Origin: Pseudomonas mosselii
GTDB taxonomy: Bacteria; Pseudomonadota; Gammaproteobacteria; Pseudomonadales; Pseudomonadaceae
Length of the DNA: 64,000 nucleotides
Assembly: GCF_019823065.1 (NCBI RefSeq)
Contig: NZ_CP081966.1
Coordinates: 4,309,501-4,373,500 of the forward strand
Direction: 5' to 3'
Below the pieces are notes generated by a model that had not been told where the DNA came from, searched no databases, and worked only from the letters and a program-made list of their open reading frames with translations. This document shows, in pieces, positions 14,309 through 23,224 of the stretch (positions are counted from its first letter, which is position 1; the number at the start of each line of letters is the position of its first letter). The position numbers and the translations under genes are program-made.

Positions 14309-15043
14309 ATGTCCGAGCCAGTAAAACTGCGCCCACACAACCAGGCCCACTGCAAGGATTGCAGCCTGGCCCCCCTGTGCCTGCCCCTGTCCCTGAACCT
14401 GGAAGACATGGATGCACTGGATGAAATCGTCAAACGCGGTCGCCCGTTGAAGAAAGGCGAGTTCCTGTTCCGCCAGGGTGACAATTTCGGCTCGGTCTAT
14501 GCGGTTCGCTCTGGCGCCCTGAAAACCTTCAGCCTCAGCGATGCCGGCGAAGAACAGATCACCGGCTTCCACCTGCCCAGCGAGCTGGTCGGCCTGTCGG
14601 GTATGGACACCGAGGCCTATCCGGTGTCGGCCCAGGCCCAGGAAACCACCTCGGTGTGCGAGATCCCCTTCGAGCGCCTCGACGAACTGTCGGTGCAACT
14701 GCCGCAGCTGCGCCGCCAGCTGATGCGGGTGATGAGCCGCGAGATCCGCGACGACCAGCAGATGATGCTGCTGCTGTCGAAGAAGACCGCCGACGAGCGC
14801 ATCGCCACCTTCCTGGTCAACCTGTCGGCGCGCTTCCGCGCCCGCGGCTACTCGGCCAACCAGTTCCGCCTGAGCATGTCGCGCAACGAGATTGGCAACT
14901 ACCTGGGCCTGGCGGTGGAAACCGTGTCGCGGGTGTTCACACGCTTCCAGCAGAACGGCCTGCTCAAGGCCGAGGGCAAGGAAGTGCACATCCTCGACCC
15001 GATCCAGCTGTGTGCGCTGGCCGGTGGTGCGCTCGAAGCCTGA
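14309..15043 (+). CDS. anr: anaerobic/micro-oxic transcriptional regulator ANR (FNR family)
   Basis: Oxygen-sensing Crp/FNR regulator of 244 residues, starting [11 protein letters not shown] with AAGGAT about 9 nt upstream. Cysteines C15, C18 and C24 ([10 protein letters not shown]) with C117 form the expected four [4Fe-4S] ligands. A cyclic-nucleotide-binding-type beta roll is followed by the C-terminal helix-turn-helix with [24 protein letters not shown], the FNR-type recognition helix. It is predicted to activate hemN and the cco genes of this window. No ANR box was found before its own start. Confidence 0.97.
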   Translation: MSEPVKLRPHNQAHCKDCSLAPLCLPLSLNLEDMDALDEIVKRGRPLKKGEFLFRQGDNFGSVYAVRSGALKTFSLSDAGEEQITGFHLPSELVGLSGMDTEAYPVSAQAQETTSVCEIPFERLDELSVQLPQLRRQLMRVMSREIRDDQQMMLLLSKKTADERIATFLVNLSARFRARGYSANQFRLSMSRNEIGNYLGLAVETVSRVFTRFQQNGLLKAEGKEVHILDPIQLCALAGGALEA

Positions 15044-15095
15044 TCGCCGCGTGAACAGGGTATACTGGCGCCGAGTTTTTCCAGGATACCCACCC

Positions 15096-15644
15096 ATGCA
15101 CAGCGACACCTTCGACCTCAAAGCCCTGATCCGCCCGGTAGTGGACTTCCCCAAGCCGGGCGTGATCTTCCGCGACATTACCCCGCTGTTCCAGTCGCCG
15201 CGCGGACTGCGCTATGTCGCTGACCAGTTCATCGAGCGCTATGTCGAGGCCGAGTTCAGCCATATCGGTGCCATGGACGCGCGGGGTTTCCTGATCGGCT
15301 CGATCATCGCCCATCAGTTGAACAAGCCGCTGATCCTGTTCCGCAAGCAGGGCAAGCTGCCGGCCGACGTGTTGAGCGAGGGTTACCAGACCGAATACGG
15401 CGAGGCCTTCCTGGAAGTGCACGCCGACAGCCTCTGTGAAGGCGACTCGGTATTGATCTTCGATGACCTGATCGCCACCGGCGGCACCCTGCTGGCCGCA
15501 GCCAACCTCGTGCGCCGCACCGGTGCCCAGGTGTTCGAGGCGGCGGCGATCATCGACCTGCCGGAACTGGAAGGTTCACGCCGCCTGCAGGCGGCCGGGG
15601 TGCCGACCTTCTGCCTGACCGAGTTTTCCCTGAGCGAATACTGA
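15096..15644 (+). CDS. apt: adenine phosphoribosyltransferase
   Basis: Purine salvage enzyme of 182 residues joining adenine and PRPP to form AMP. The PRPP-binding loop [13 protein letters not shown] lies at residues 119-131, and the N-terminal [17 protein letters not shown] signature is complete. ATG 15096 is preceded by AGGA, and a TATACT -10-like hexamer lies about 35 bp upstream, suggesting its own promoter after anr. Its 3' end faces recR across a 40-bp inverted repeat. Confidence 0.96.
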   Translation: MHSDTFDLKALIRPVVDFPKPGVIFRDITPLFQSPRGLRYVADQFIERYVEAEFSHIGAMDARGFLIGSIIAHQLNKPLILFRKQGKLPADVLSEGYQTEYGEAFLEVHADSLCEGDSVLIFDDLIATGGTLLAAANLVRRTGAQVFEAAAIIDLPELEGSRRLQAAGVPTFCLTEFSLSEY

Positions 15645-15660
15645 GTTCGCGTCCAGAACG

Positions 15661-15757
15661 ATCGCGGGGCAAGTCGCATCGGCGCACCGCCGCTCCCACG
15701 AGATCGACACGGATCGGCGTGGGAGCGGCGGTGCGCCGATGCGACTTGCCCCGCGAT
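15661..15757. repeat. perfect 40-bp inverted repeat between convergent apt and recR
   Basis: Arms 15661-15700 and 15718-15757 are exact reverse complements (40 of 40) around a 17-bp spacer. Each arm joins an ATCGCGGGGCAAG half to a GCACCGCCGCTCCCACG half, mixing two REP subtypes found separately elsewhere in the window. It lies between two converging genes and can fold as a long hairpin in either transcript, so it probably serves as a bidirectional terminator. Confidence 0.85.
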
Positions 15758-15770
15758 GCTTTACATGGAC

Positions 15771-16373
15771 TTACAGCGAAATCGGCCTGCGCCCCGCGAA
15801 AGCATGGGCCAGCGTCCCGCCATCCACCAGCTCCAGCTCCCCACCCAACGGCACGCCATGGGCGATGCGCGTGGCGGCCAGGCCTTTCTCGGCCAGCAAC
15901 TGGGCGATGTAGTGGGCAGTCGCCTCCCCTTCCACCGTGGGGTTGGTGGCCAGGATCACCTCGCTGAAGGTGCCCTGCTCTTCGATCCGCGCCATCAACT
16001 GCGGAATGCCGATCGCCTCCGGCCCCAGGCCATCGAGCGGCGACAGGTGTCCCTTGAGCACGAAGTAGCGGCCGCGATAACCGGTCTGCTCCACCGCGTA
16101 CACGTCCATCGGCCCTTCCACCACGCACAGCTGGCTGTCGTCGCGGCGCGGATCGGCGCACTGCGGGCACAGCTCCTGCTCGGTCAGGGTCCGGCACTGG
16201 CGGCAGTGGCCGACGCCTTCCATGGCCTGGCTCAGGGCCTGGGCCAGGCGCGTGCCACCGCTGCGGTCGCGCTCGAGCAGCTGCAAGGCCATGCGCTGGG
16301 CGGTTTTCTGGCCGACGCCGGGCAGGATGCGCAGGGCATCGATCAGTTGGCGGATCAGGGGGCTGAAGCTCAT
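15771..16373 (-). CDS. recR: recombination mediator protein RecR
   Basis: RecFOR pathway protein of 200 residues that loads RecA at gaps. Start [10 protein letters not shown] at 16373; an upstream in-frame ATG would add 13 unsupported residues. An N-terminal helix-hairpin-helix ([13 protein letters not shown]) is followed by a C4 zinc finger (C57, C60, C69, C72) and a Toprim domain with [10 protein letters not shown]. It is the last gene of the dnaX-ybaB-recR series. Confidence 0.97.
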   Translation of the reverse strand: MSFSPLIRQLIDALRILPGVGQKTAQRMALQLLERDRSGGTRLAQALSQAMEGVGHCRQCRTLTEQELCPQCADPRRDDSQLCVVEGPMDVYAVEQTGYRGRYFVLKGHLSPLDGLGPEAIGIPQLMARIEEQGTFSEVILATNPTVEGEATAHYIAQLLAEKGLAATRIAHGVPLGGELELVDGGTLAHAFAGRRPISL

Positions 16374-16412
16374 CTCGGCGGGCCGTCCAATTTCAGGAAA
16401 CACAATGAACAA

Positions 16413-16442
16413 GGGAGCAACGTCCCACAGGTCGTTGCTCCC
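16413..16442 (-). terminator. hairpin between ybaB and recR
   Basis: GGGAGCAACG (16413-16422) pairs perfectly with 16433-16442 around a 10-nt loop, 22 bp past the ybaB stop and 40 bp before recR. Only a short T-rich run follows on the minus strand, so it may attenuate rather than end transcription within the operon. Confidence 0.4.
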
Positions 16443-16463
16443 CGGTGTGAAGCGATCAGCCGA

Positions 16464-16799
16464 TCAGAACGGCATCTTGAAACCAGGCGGCAGTTGCATG
16501 CCGGCGGTCATGCTGCCCATCTTGTCCTGGCTGTTCTGCTCGATCTTGCGCACGGCGTCGTTCAGCGCGGCGGCGATCAGGTCCTCGAGCACTTCCTTGT
16601 CGTCCTCGTCGGTCGACATCAGGCTCTGGTCGATGCTGACGCGCTTGACGTCGTGGCGACCGGTCATCACCACGCTGACCAGGCCACCGCCGGACTGGCC
16701 GGTGACTTCCGCGTTGGCCAGCTCTTCCTGCATCTTCTGCATCTTTTCCTGCATCTGCTGGGCCTGCTTCATCAGGCCGGCCATGCCACCTTTCATCAT
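16464..16799 (-). CDS. ybaB: YbaB/EbfC family nucleoid-associated protein
   Basis: Small DNA-binding protein of 111 residues, start [13 protein letters not shown] methionine-rich amphipathic helix with [14 protein letters not shown] leads into the family core [20 protein letters not shown]. YbaB/EbfC forms dimers that bind and bridge DNA, and its gene sits between dnaX and recR in most gammaproteobacteria, as here. A second ATG three bases downstream could serve equally well. Confidence 0.95.
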   Translation of the reverse strand: MMKGGMAGLMKQAQQMQEKMQKMQEELANAEVTGQSGGGLVSVVMTGRHDVKRVSIDQSLMSTDEDDKEVLEDLIAAALNDAVRKIEQNSQDKMGSMTAGMQLPPGFKMPF

Positions 16800-16862
16800 G
16801 GGGGTATACCTCGATTGGGTCATGTGATGCGGCCCCGCACAGGCGGGCCGCATGGTTATCCG

Positions 16863-18929
16863 TTATTGGCCCTGGCTGGCCAGGGCATCTACAGGCTCAA
16901 TAGTATCCTGCCTGACCGTCGCGCCGAACTGCCGGATCATCTGCTGGATGAGCGGATCCTGCTCGATCGATACGACGGCGTCATGCTGGCGCTCGGCGCG
17001 CTTGCGCGAGGCCGCCTGGGCCGGCGTTTCCTGCTCGGGGCGAATCAGCTCGATCTTCAGGCGGATCTCGCGGCCCAACTGTTGGTTGAGCGCCTCATTC
17101 AGTCGGCGCTGCTGGGTCGAGTTGAACAGCGCGCCCTGCCCCGGGTCCAGGTGCAGCAGCCAGTCATCACCATCAGCGGCGATCAGCGTACAGTTTGCGG
17201 CGATGTTGCCTGTCATACCGGAGACAGGCAACTGTGGGAATAATTCCAGCCATTGCAGGGCCAGCCCGGTCGCCGGCATGGCCGCCGGCAGCGGCTCCGG
17301 CGCCTGGACGGGCGCCTCTTCCTGCACGTGCTCGGCCAGCTCGTCCAGGTAGCTGAAGCCGGCCGGGTCGCTGTCGGGCGTGTAGTAGTCCTCGTCTCCC
17401 GGCGGCTCGTCGTCACGCTCCATGCCCGCCGGGCTGTAGGCCGACGGATCGAACGGCGGCTCGTCGTAGTCCGGCTGCGGGTTGGCGGCTTCGACCGCAG
17501 GTGCAGGCTCGGGCGGCTGCTCGGGTGCAACCGGCGCCGGCGCGGCAACGGGCTCCTCCCACGGCAGGTCGATGACCTCCTCGACGGGCTGCGGCTGTGG
17601 CTCGGGCTCTGGTTCCGATTGCGGCGCCTCGACAACCTCGGCAACGACCGGCACTTCGACGACTGGCGGCTCGGGCTGCTCGGGTGGCTCAGCCATGGGC
17701 ACCGGCGCGACCGCTTCAGCGACAGGGCTGGCGACAGCGGGCGGCGCCACGGCCACAGCCGCCGCTGCCACCGGTTGGGCCGGATCAGCTGTGGCCTGGC
17801 TGATCCCCAACGGCTTTAGTAGCGGCTTCGGCGCATCGTCGGTGTCGGCTGGGCGGAACGCCAGCATGCGCAGCAGGACCATCTCGAAGCCGCCACGCGG
17901 GTCCGGCGCCAGCGGCAGGTCGCGACGGCCGATCAGGCCCATCTGGTAATAGAATTGCACATCCTCGGCCGGCAGGGCCTGGGCCAGCGCCAGCACGCGC
18001 TCACGGTCGCCCTGGCCGTTGTCAACCGCCTCGGGCAGGGCCTGGGCGATGGCCACCCGGTGCAACACATTGAGCATTTCCGACAGCACGCCGTTCCAGT
18101 CCGGCCCTTGTTCGGCCAGGTCGCGCACCGCCTCCAGCAATGCCCGGGCATCACCTTCAAGCAACGCCTGCAGCACCCCGTACACCTGGCCATGATCGAG
18201 CGTGCCGAGCATCGCCCGCACGTCGGCAGCCAGCACCTTGCCCTCGCCAAAGGCGATGGCCTGGTCGGTCAGGCTCATGGCATCGCGCATCGAGCCATCG
18301 GCAGCGCGGCCGAGCAGCCACAGGGCATCTTCCTCGAACGGCACGTTCTCGGCGCCCAGCACATGGGTCAGGTGCTCGACCACCCGTTCCGGGCTCATGT
18401 TCTTCAGCGAGAACTGCAGGCAGCGCGACAGGATGGTCGCCGGCAGCTTCTGCGGGTCGGTGGTGGCGAGGATGAACTTGACGTAGGGCGGCGGCTCTTC
18501 CAGCGTCTTCAACAAGGCGTTGAACGAGTGGGTGGAGAGCATGTGCACTTCGTCGATCAGGTAGACCTTGAAGCGCCCGCGGCTCGGCGCGTACTGCACG
18601 TTGTCGAGCAGTTCGCGGGTGTCCTCGACCTTGGTGCGACTGGCGGCGTCGATCTCGATCAGGTCAACGAAACGGCCTTCGTCGATCTCCCTGCACACCG
18701 AACAGGTGCCGCACGGCGTGGAGGTGATGCCGGTCTCACAGTTCAGGCACTTGGCGATGATCCGCGCGATGGTGGTCTTGCCCACGCCCCGGGTACCGGT
18801 GAACAGGTAGGCGTGGTGCAGGCGCTGGTTGTCCAGGGCGTTGATCAAAGCCTTGAGCACATGGGTCTGGCCGACCATTTCGCGGAACGAGCGCGGACGC
18901 CATTTACGTGCAAGAACCTGATAACTCAT
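16863..18929 (-). CDS. dnaX: DNA polymerase III subunits gamma and tau
   Basis: Clamp-loader ATPase of 688 residues, starting MSYQVLARKWRP at 18929; an ORF extension upstream is not conserved. The AAA+ core shows Walker A GTRGVGKT (residues 45-52), a four-cysteine zinc site (C64, C73, C76, C79) and Walker B LIDEVHML. A long Pro/Ala/Glu-rich linker (about residues 400-560) precedes the tau-specific C-terminal domain that contacts the polymerase. No obvious A-rich slippery heptamer was noticed, so a gamma form by frameshift is not supported. Confidence 0.96.
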   Translation of the reverse strand: MSYQVLARKWRPRSFREMVGQTHVLKALINALDNQRLHHAYLFTGTRGVGKTTIARIIAKCLNCETGITSTPCGTCSVCREIDEGRFVDLIEIDAASRTKVEDTRELLDNVQYAPSRGRFKVYLIDEVHMLSTHSFNALLKTLEEPPPYVKFILATTDPQKLPATILSRCLQFSLKNMSPERVVEHLTHVLGAENVPFEEDALWLLGRAADGSMRDAMSLTDQAIAFGEGKVLAADVRAMLGTLDHGQVYGVLQALLEGDARALLEAVRDLAEQGPDWNGVLSEMLNVLHRVAIAQALPEAVDNGQGDRERVLALAQALPAEDVQFYYQMGLIGRRDLPLAPDPRGGFEMVLLRMLAFRPADTDDAPKPLLKPLGISQATADPAQPVAAAAVAVAPPAVASPVAEAVAPVPMAEPPEQPEPPVVEVPVVAEVVEAPQSEPEPEPQPQPVEEVIDLPWEEPVAAPAPVAPEQPPEPAPAVEAANPQPDYDEPPFDPSAYSPAGMERDDEPPGDEDYYTPDSDPAGFSYLDELAEHVQEEAPVQAPEPLPAAMPATGLALQWLELFPQLPVSGMTGNIAANCTLIAADGDDWLLHLDPGQGALFNSTQQRRLNEALNQQLGREIRLKIELIRPEQETPAQAASRKRAERQHDAVVSIEQDPLIQQMIRQFGATVRQDTIEPVDALASQGQ

Positions 18930-19060
18930 CAAAAAACCATCGTGACCGGAGCGGGCGGAAAGAGCGCTAATGCTAGCGGAGCGGGGCCGAAATTGCACCC
19001 TGCCGATCTCGTCTAAGCTCATAGGCGGGCACACCAGCGGCAGATCAGGGAGGATGAGGC

Positions 19061-19867
19061 GTGCGGCGAGTCCTGGCCATCCTGTTACTGTGGACCACCC
19101 ACGGCCTGGCGCAACCGCCGGTGCTGCGCTTTTCCGTCGCCGAGAGCTGGAGCATGCCGTTGATGCGCACCGAGGACCAGCAACCGGTGGAAGGCATCCT
19201 GTTCGAGCTGATGCAGGCCATTGCCCGGGAGACCGATGCCCGCCCGCAATACCACGTGATGGCCCGCCTGCGCCTGCAAGAGGCGATGCAAGCCGGCGAA
19301 ATCGACGTGCGCTGCTATGTCTCCACCCAGTGGCTGACCGACCGGCCGGGCGACTACCTGTGGAGCATCCCCATCATTGAGCAGCGCGACCTGCTGATCG
19401 GCCGCCCCGGCCACAGCGGTCCCACCCGCCCGGAAACACTGCCGCCGCAGGCCATCGGCACCGTGCTCGGCTACACCTATCCCACCCTGGAGCCCCTGTT
19501 CAGCCAGGGCCGCCTGCAGCGCGAGGACAGCCGCAACCAACTACTGGCCCTGCAGAAGCTCGAGGCCGGACGCTTTCGTCACGCGATCAGCAACCAGCTG
19601 TCATTGCAGTGGTACAACCGCTCACTGCCACCGGGGCAGCGCCTGCAAGCCTTGGCCGTGCTGGAAGAGCAAGCGCTGGGCTGCATGGTGCGCAACGATC
19701 CCCAACTGCCGACCCAAGGTGTGCTCAGGGCGCTGGTGCGGATCAAAGAGTCCGGGGAGATGCAGCGAATCGTCGAGCGGTATACCGATGGTCGCCAGCC
19801 CCGCCAGTTCGCCGATGACCAAGGGCCTCAAATACCTGCTGCCACGACACCCAGCGCCGCCAGGTAG
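19061..19867 (+). CDS. solitary periplasmic substrate-binding protein (SBP_bac_3 type)
   Basis: A 268-residue protein, GTG start preceded by GGGAGGATGAGG. It has a short signal peptide (MRRVLAILLLWTTHGLAQ) and a two-lobed fold like amino-acid-binding proteins, with GILFELMQAIARE, DVRCYVSTQW and GTVLGYTYPTL segments. No permease or ATPase gene is adjacent, so it may work with distant transporter parts or as a sensor. It is divergent from dnaX and its end overlaps the next convergent gene by 40 bp. Confidence 0.8.
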   Translation: MRRVLAILLLWTTHGLAQPPVLRFSVAESWSMPLMRTEDQQPVEGILFELMQAIARETDARPQYHVMARLRLQEAMQAGEIDVRCYVSTQWLTDRPGDYLWSIPIIEQRDLLIGRPGHSGPTRPETLPPQAIGTVLGYTYPTLEPLFSQGRLQREDSRNQLLALQKLEAGRFRHAISNQLSLQWYNRSLPPGQRLQALAVLEEQALGCMVRNDPQLPTQGVLRALVRIKESGEMQRIVERYTDGRQPRQFADDQGPQIPAATTPSAAR

Positions 19868-20322
19868 AGGCCGATCCCGAACACGCAATGCGTCACCAGG
19901 CTGCACAGACAACTCTTCAAGGGCGATGGCGTATTCGCAGCGAAGTACCCTGCACCCAATGCAGGCTGCACCACCACCAGCGGCACCAGCACCGAGACCA
20001 CCCCGAACAGCAACGCGGGCCACAGGACCGGCGCCAGCAACCACCCCTCCCCGGCAATAGCCACCAGCAGCGCCGCAAACACCAGCCCCGTGGCGTAGTG
20101 GAGCAACCAGCCCCACGCCAGCTCACCCCTGACCGGCGCGGCCTTGCCGATCGCCACATGCCGCCAGCGCCCCGCGAACAGGTGGCCCGCCCAGCGCCCG
20201 ACCAGCGCGTAGTTCAGCGTGGTGACGCCCAGGCGCCTGAGCAGCAGGGTCCACAGGTCCATGACCAGGGTGGCGCCGATGCCGATAAGCAAAATGGAAA
20301 ATGCGAGAGAAGAAGCGCTCAT
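19828..20322 (-). CDS. DUF2938 family membrane protein
   Basis: A 164-residue polytopic protein, start MSASSLAFSILLIGIGATL, with four or five hydrophobic segments and the DLWTLLLRRLGV and RWAGHLFAGRW motifs of the DUF2938 family. No biochemical function is known. It is divergent from a MerR-type gene across an 84-bp gap holding overlapping palindromes, so its expression is probably set by that regulator. The 3' end overlaps the convergent binding-protein gene. Confidence 0.8.
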   Translation of the reverse strand: MSASSLAFSILLIGIGATLVMDLWTLLLRRLGVTTLNYALVGRWAGHLFAGRWRHVAIGKAAPVRGELAWGWLLHYATGLVFAALLVAIAGEGWLLAPVLWPALLFGVVSVLVPLVVVQPALGAGYFAANTPSPLKSCLCSLVTHCVFGIGLYLAALGVVAAGI

Positions 20323-20372
20323 GACGAAAGCCCTTGGCGGATTGACGGAAAGGTCGATGCCAAGCAGCATGC

Positions 20373-20391
20373 AAGTTGAAGTCAACTTCAA
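20373..20391. promoter_or_regulatory. overlapping palindromes in the DUF2938/merR divergent promoter
   Basis: Two perfect 7-2-7 palindromes share bases: AAGTTGAAGTCAACTT (20373-20388) and TTGAAGTCAACTTCAA (20376-20391). They lie 15 bp before the merR start. MerR proteins bind such dyads between -35 and -10 elements, so this is the likely operator for both genes. Confidence 0.65.
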
Positions 20392-20406
20392 GTCAAGGGA
20401 GCTAAG

Positions 20407-20811
20407 ATGGACATTGCCGATGTCGCCAGGCGCACCGGAGTGCCGGCGTCGACCTTGCGTTACTACGCGAACAAGGGCTTGCTCACATCGCTCGCCGGCC
20501 ATGGCCAACGGCGGCAATTCCCGGCGGATACGCCAGAACGCCTGGCCCTGATCGCCCTGGGCCAGGCGGCAGGCTTTTCGCTGGACGAAGTGGCGGCGAT
20601 GCTGGATGAGCAACGGGTTGACCGAGCGTTGCTGCTGGTCAAGGCCGATGAGATCGAGCAGAGGATCAAGCGCCTGCAGGCGATGAGCAAAGGGCTGCGG
20701 CATGCGGCAGTGTGCCCCGAGGAGAACCACCTGCAATGCCCGACCTTTCGGCGACTGATGCAAGTGTCGGCCAGCAAGGGCAAGCGTGGGAGTCGCCCTG
20801 TCCCGCGATAA
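20407..20811 (+). CDS. MerR family transcriptional regulator
   Basis: A 134-residue regulator starting MDIADVARRTGVPASTLRYYANKG, a classic MerR helix-turn-helix and wing, followed by a coiled dimerisation helix and a short C-terminal part with two cysteines (AAVCPEEN and LQCPTF) that could sense a metal or redox signal. The last nine or so codons, including the stop, are made of a degenerate REP element (20784-20816). It is expected to control the divergent DUF2938 gene. Confidence 0.88.
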   Translation: MDIADVARRTGVPASTLRYYANKGLLTSLAGHGQRRQFPADTPERLALIALGQAAGFSLDEVAAMLDEQRVDRALLLVKADEIEQRIKRLQAMSKGLRHAAVCPEENHLQCPTFRRLMQVSASKGKRGSRPVPR

Positions 20812-20841
20812 GGCCCGCCAGACCACAGTACGACAGCGGGC

Positions 20842-22818
20842 TCAGTAGCCGTGCAACTCGCGGAACGGCTGGCCCTTGTGGTAGTTGATCCACTCTTCCA
20901 CGTCATAGGGCAGGTACAACTGCCGACGCGCCCGCGACAGGGCGATGTACACCGCGCAAATCCGCGCATCGAAGGCGTAGGCGTCCTTGAAGCGCTGGGT
21001 GGTCATCAGCTCCGGCGTCAACAGCACCTGATCGAACTCCAGGCCACCGGCCTCCTCGGCCATCAACAGCGTGAGGCTGGCAGGCTGCGCGGCGACCCGC
21101 GCGTCCAGGCCGGTCAGGTCGGCAAGCTTGAAACCCGCCTCCAGCCGCGCCTCAACCCACTGGAACGCGGCATCGAAACGCTCGGACTCGCGCACCTGCT
21201 GCCAGTCGAGCAGGTGCGCGAAGTACGCATGCGGCCCTTCGGCGTCCTGTCCCGGTGCATAGAACGCCGCCCTGAACAGGCCAATCGCGGTGACCATGAA
21301 CCGTCGCATGTCAGGCCAGTCGGGGAAGTTCAGCAGGCAGTTGGACTCGGCCATCTCCATGGCCCAGCGCATCGTGTCCCAGCGCGAGGCGGTCAGCACC
21401 ACGCAGCCCTCGGGCGGGACGAACCCTTCGGGGAAGTGCTCGATGCCGACATCGACATGCCGCGCCGCCTCGAACGCGACCTTGGACTTCTTCGAGTGCA
21501 CACCGATCAACGGGTTGATCAGCCGTTCCACCTTGGGCCCGGAGCGCACGGCGAAGGCCATGTCCTTCTGGCGCACCTGACGCTCGCGCCTGACCACCTC
21601 GCCGGAGGCCTTCTGGTACTCGTCGCCCAGGGTGATCAGCACCTGGCGGCCACGCTCGATAACCTGCAGCAGCGAGGCCGGCACGTCCTGGCTCTCGTCG
21701 ATGATCACATGGCTGAAACGCGCGGGCACGCTGCAGCCACCCAGGCTGGCGCGCTTGAGCAGCAGCAACGCCTCGAACCCGGTCTGCGCGCCCCAGGCCG
21801 GCTGCGCCTCCAGGTAACGCCACAGGCGGCTGGCGTACTCGAGCAGCACCTGGGCATCGAGGCCGGACAGCGCCTGGCGAAAATGCGGCAGGTGGCGGCT
21901 GGACAGGCTGTAGTCCCGCGACTCGCAATAGTTGCGCAGCACTTCCAGGCAGATATCCAGGGCGTGCTCGGCGTCGTACTGGCGCAGCCCGACGATCCCC
22001 AGCTCTTCGGCCAGCCGGCGCTTGCCGGGACCGCGCTGGGCCGTCCGGGCGGGAACCGGCCGGGTGTCCTTGAGCAGGGCCCGGGCGAACTGGCCAAAGG
22101 TCATGCCGACCTTGGCCTGGGCATCCAGCCCCATGCGTCGACGCAGGGTACCGAGCTTGGCCGGCGTGCGCGCCAGGGCCAGCACCCGGCCACGGGGCAG
22201 GCATTCCATCAGCGCGCCGAGCAGGTAGCTCTTGCCGATCCCGGCGTAGCCCTGCACATGGATGTCCTCGTCGAGGTTGGCCTGGATGACCTTGAGCAGC
22301 TTGTCCTGCTCGACGGTCAGCCAACGCTCGCTGTCGAAGCCAGTGGTCACCCGCTGGCTGAACGGGTTGTCACTGTGGTGCAGGCGGATACGGTAGTCAA
22401 AATCCCACTTGCCGTCCGCCAGCAGGTACTCCCGCGCCTGAACCTGTTCGGTATCGAGCAGGCGCAGCTTGGAGCCCTTGATCACCTCGAGACCAAAATA
22501 GAGCTTGCGCGCATCGAACAGCCGACGGGCCTCGGACAGCAAGCCCACGCCAGGCGAGTGCGCGCCATCGACCGCCCATGCCAACAGCTTGCCGAGCACC
22601 TTTTCCGCCGCCCGCGCATCGACCTGCCCCTGTGCCTGGGCCAGGTTCTGGATCACCAGTACGGCCGCCAGTTCAGGGTCGCCCAGGGTATCGAGCGCAG
22701 GCGCGCCCTCGGCCTGCAGCAAGGCCTGGCACACCTCTGCGCTGACCGGCAGGTACACCGGATGGGAAAAATCGAAGTGTTCGGGCTGCATGTCGGTATG
22801 GGTCCGGGGATCACTCAA
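20842..22818 (-). CDS. uncharacterised superfamily 1 DNA/RNA helicase-like ATPase
   Basis: A 658-residue protein with UvrD/Rep-type motifs: TVEQDKLL before motif I GYAGIGKSYLL (Walker A, residues 190-197), motif II VIIDESQDV (DESQD at 374-378), motif III LITLGDEYQ (397-402), a motif V-like MAEEAGGLEFDQVLL and motif VI YIALSRARRQLYL. The first 165 residues match nothing I recognise. The start is uncertain: a TTG at 22818 gives a 4-bp overlap with the gene upstream, and ATG at 22791 is the alternative; neither has a clear ribosome site. It forms a two-gene unit with the small helical protein. Confidence 0.82.
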   Translation of the reverse strand: MSDPRTHTDMQPEHFDFSHPVYLPVSAEVCQALLQAEGAPALDTLGDPELAAVLVIQNLAQAQGQVDARAAEKVLGKLLAWAVDGAHSPGVGLLSEARRLFDARKLYFGLEVIKGSKLRLLDTEQVQAREYLLADGKWDFDYRIRLHHSDNPFSQRVTTGFDSERWLTVEQDKLLKVIQANLDEDIHVQGYAGIGKSYLLGALMECLPRGRVLALARTPAKLGTLRRRMGLDAQAKVGMTFGQFARALLKDTRPVPARTAQRGPGKRRLAEELGIVGLRQYDAEHALDICLEVLRNYCESRDYSLSSRHLPHFRQALSGLDAQVLLEYASRLWRYLEAQPAWGAQTGFEALLLLKRASLGGCSVPARFSHVIIDESQDVPASLLQVIERGRQVLITLGDEYQKASGEVVRRERQVRQKDMAFAVRSGPKVERLINPLIGVHSKKSKVAFEAARHVDVGIEHFPEGFVPPEGCVVLTASRWDTMRWAMEMAESNCLLNFPDWPDMRRFMVTAIGLFRAAFYAPGQDAEGPHAYFAHLLDWQQVRESERFDAAFQWVEARLEAGFKLADLTGLDARVAAQPASLTLLMAEEAGGLEFDQVLLTPELMTTQRFKDAYAFDARICAVYIALSRARRQLYLPYDVEEWINYHKGQPFRELHGY

Positions 22819-23210
22819 GATTTGTCGGATTCAGCGGCCTGCCCCACCACCAATTCGAAGCGGTAGGCCCCCAACGACCCCGACATGTCGCCGGGATAGC
22901 TGACACCCACCCGCGGTGCGTCGAGTACGCCATCGAGCTCATGCAGCGCCAGTTCCAGCAGCTTGCGCAAGTCGCGCACCGACTGCGCCGACACCTGCAC
23001 CTGCAGCTCGAAGGCCGCCGCGTCAGCCGTTACTGCCACCGGCACGACCGCTGCCTCGAGAATACGCTCGTGTTCTTCTTCCATCTGGTCGAGCACCTGC
23101 GACAACTCCAGCACACGCTCAGGGCTGGCGGCCATCTGGTCCTTGATTTCCAGGCGGCGCAGCTGCCACTCGCGGATCTTCTGGCGGGTGAGGTCGTCGA
23201 CATGTTCCAC
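22815..23210 (-). CDS. small helical protein of unknown function, partner of the helicase gene
   Basis: A 131-residue acidic protein starting with GTG at 23210 (MEHVDDLTRQKIREWQ). The N-terminal 60 residues are strongly helical and charged (RRLEIKDQMAASPERVL and QVLDQMEEEHERIL), suggesting a coiled coil. The C-terminal half is mixed. The open frame runs further upstream, but a strong AGGAGATA site at 23217-23224 fixes the start, and longer versions would run into the 4.5S RNA gene. It overlaps the helicase gene. No family was recognised. Confidence 0.75.
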   Translation of the reverse strand: MEHVDDLTRQKIREWQLRRLEIKDQMAASPERVLELSQVLDQMEEEHERILEAAVVPVAVTADAAAFELQVQVSAQSVRDLRKLLELALHELDGVLDAPRVGVSYPGDMSGSLGAYRFELVVGQAAESDKS

Positions 23211-23216
23211 GGTCGC

Positions 23217-23224
23217 TATCTCCT
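23217..23224 (-). promoter_or_regulatory. ribosome binding site fixing the GTG start at 23210
   Basis: On the minus strand AGGAGATA lies 6 nt before GTG 23210, close to the ideal anti-Shine-Dalgarno match. It decides the start of the small helical protein against the longer open frame. Confidence 0.75.

Noticed and set aside
15661..15757. Possible CRISPR-like repeat-spacer structure
   Set aside because: The repeated units are inverted, not direct, and there is a single spacer; REP palindromes explain it. No direct-repeat array was seen anywhere.
16863..18929. Programmed frameshift in dnaX producing gamma
   Set aside because: No A-rich slippery heptamer followed by a stem-loop was noticed in the region where E. 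coli shifts frame.
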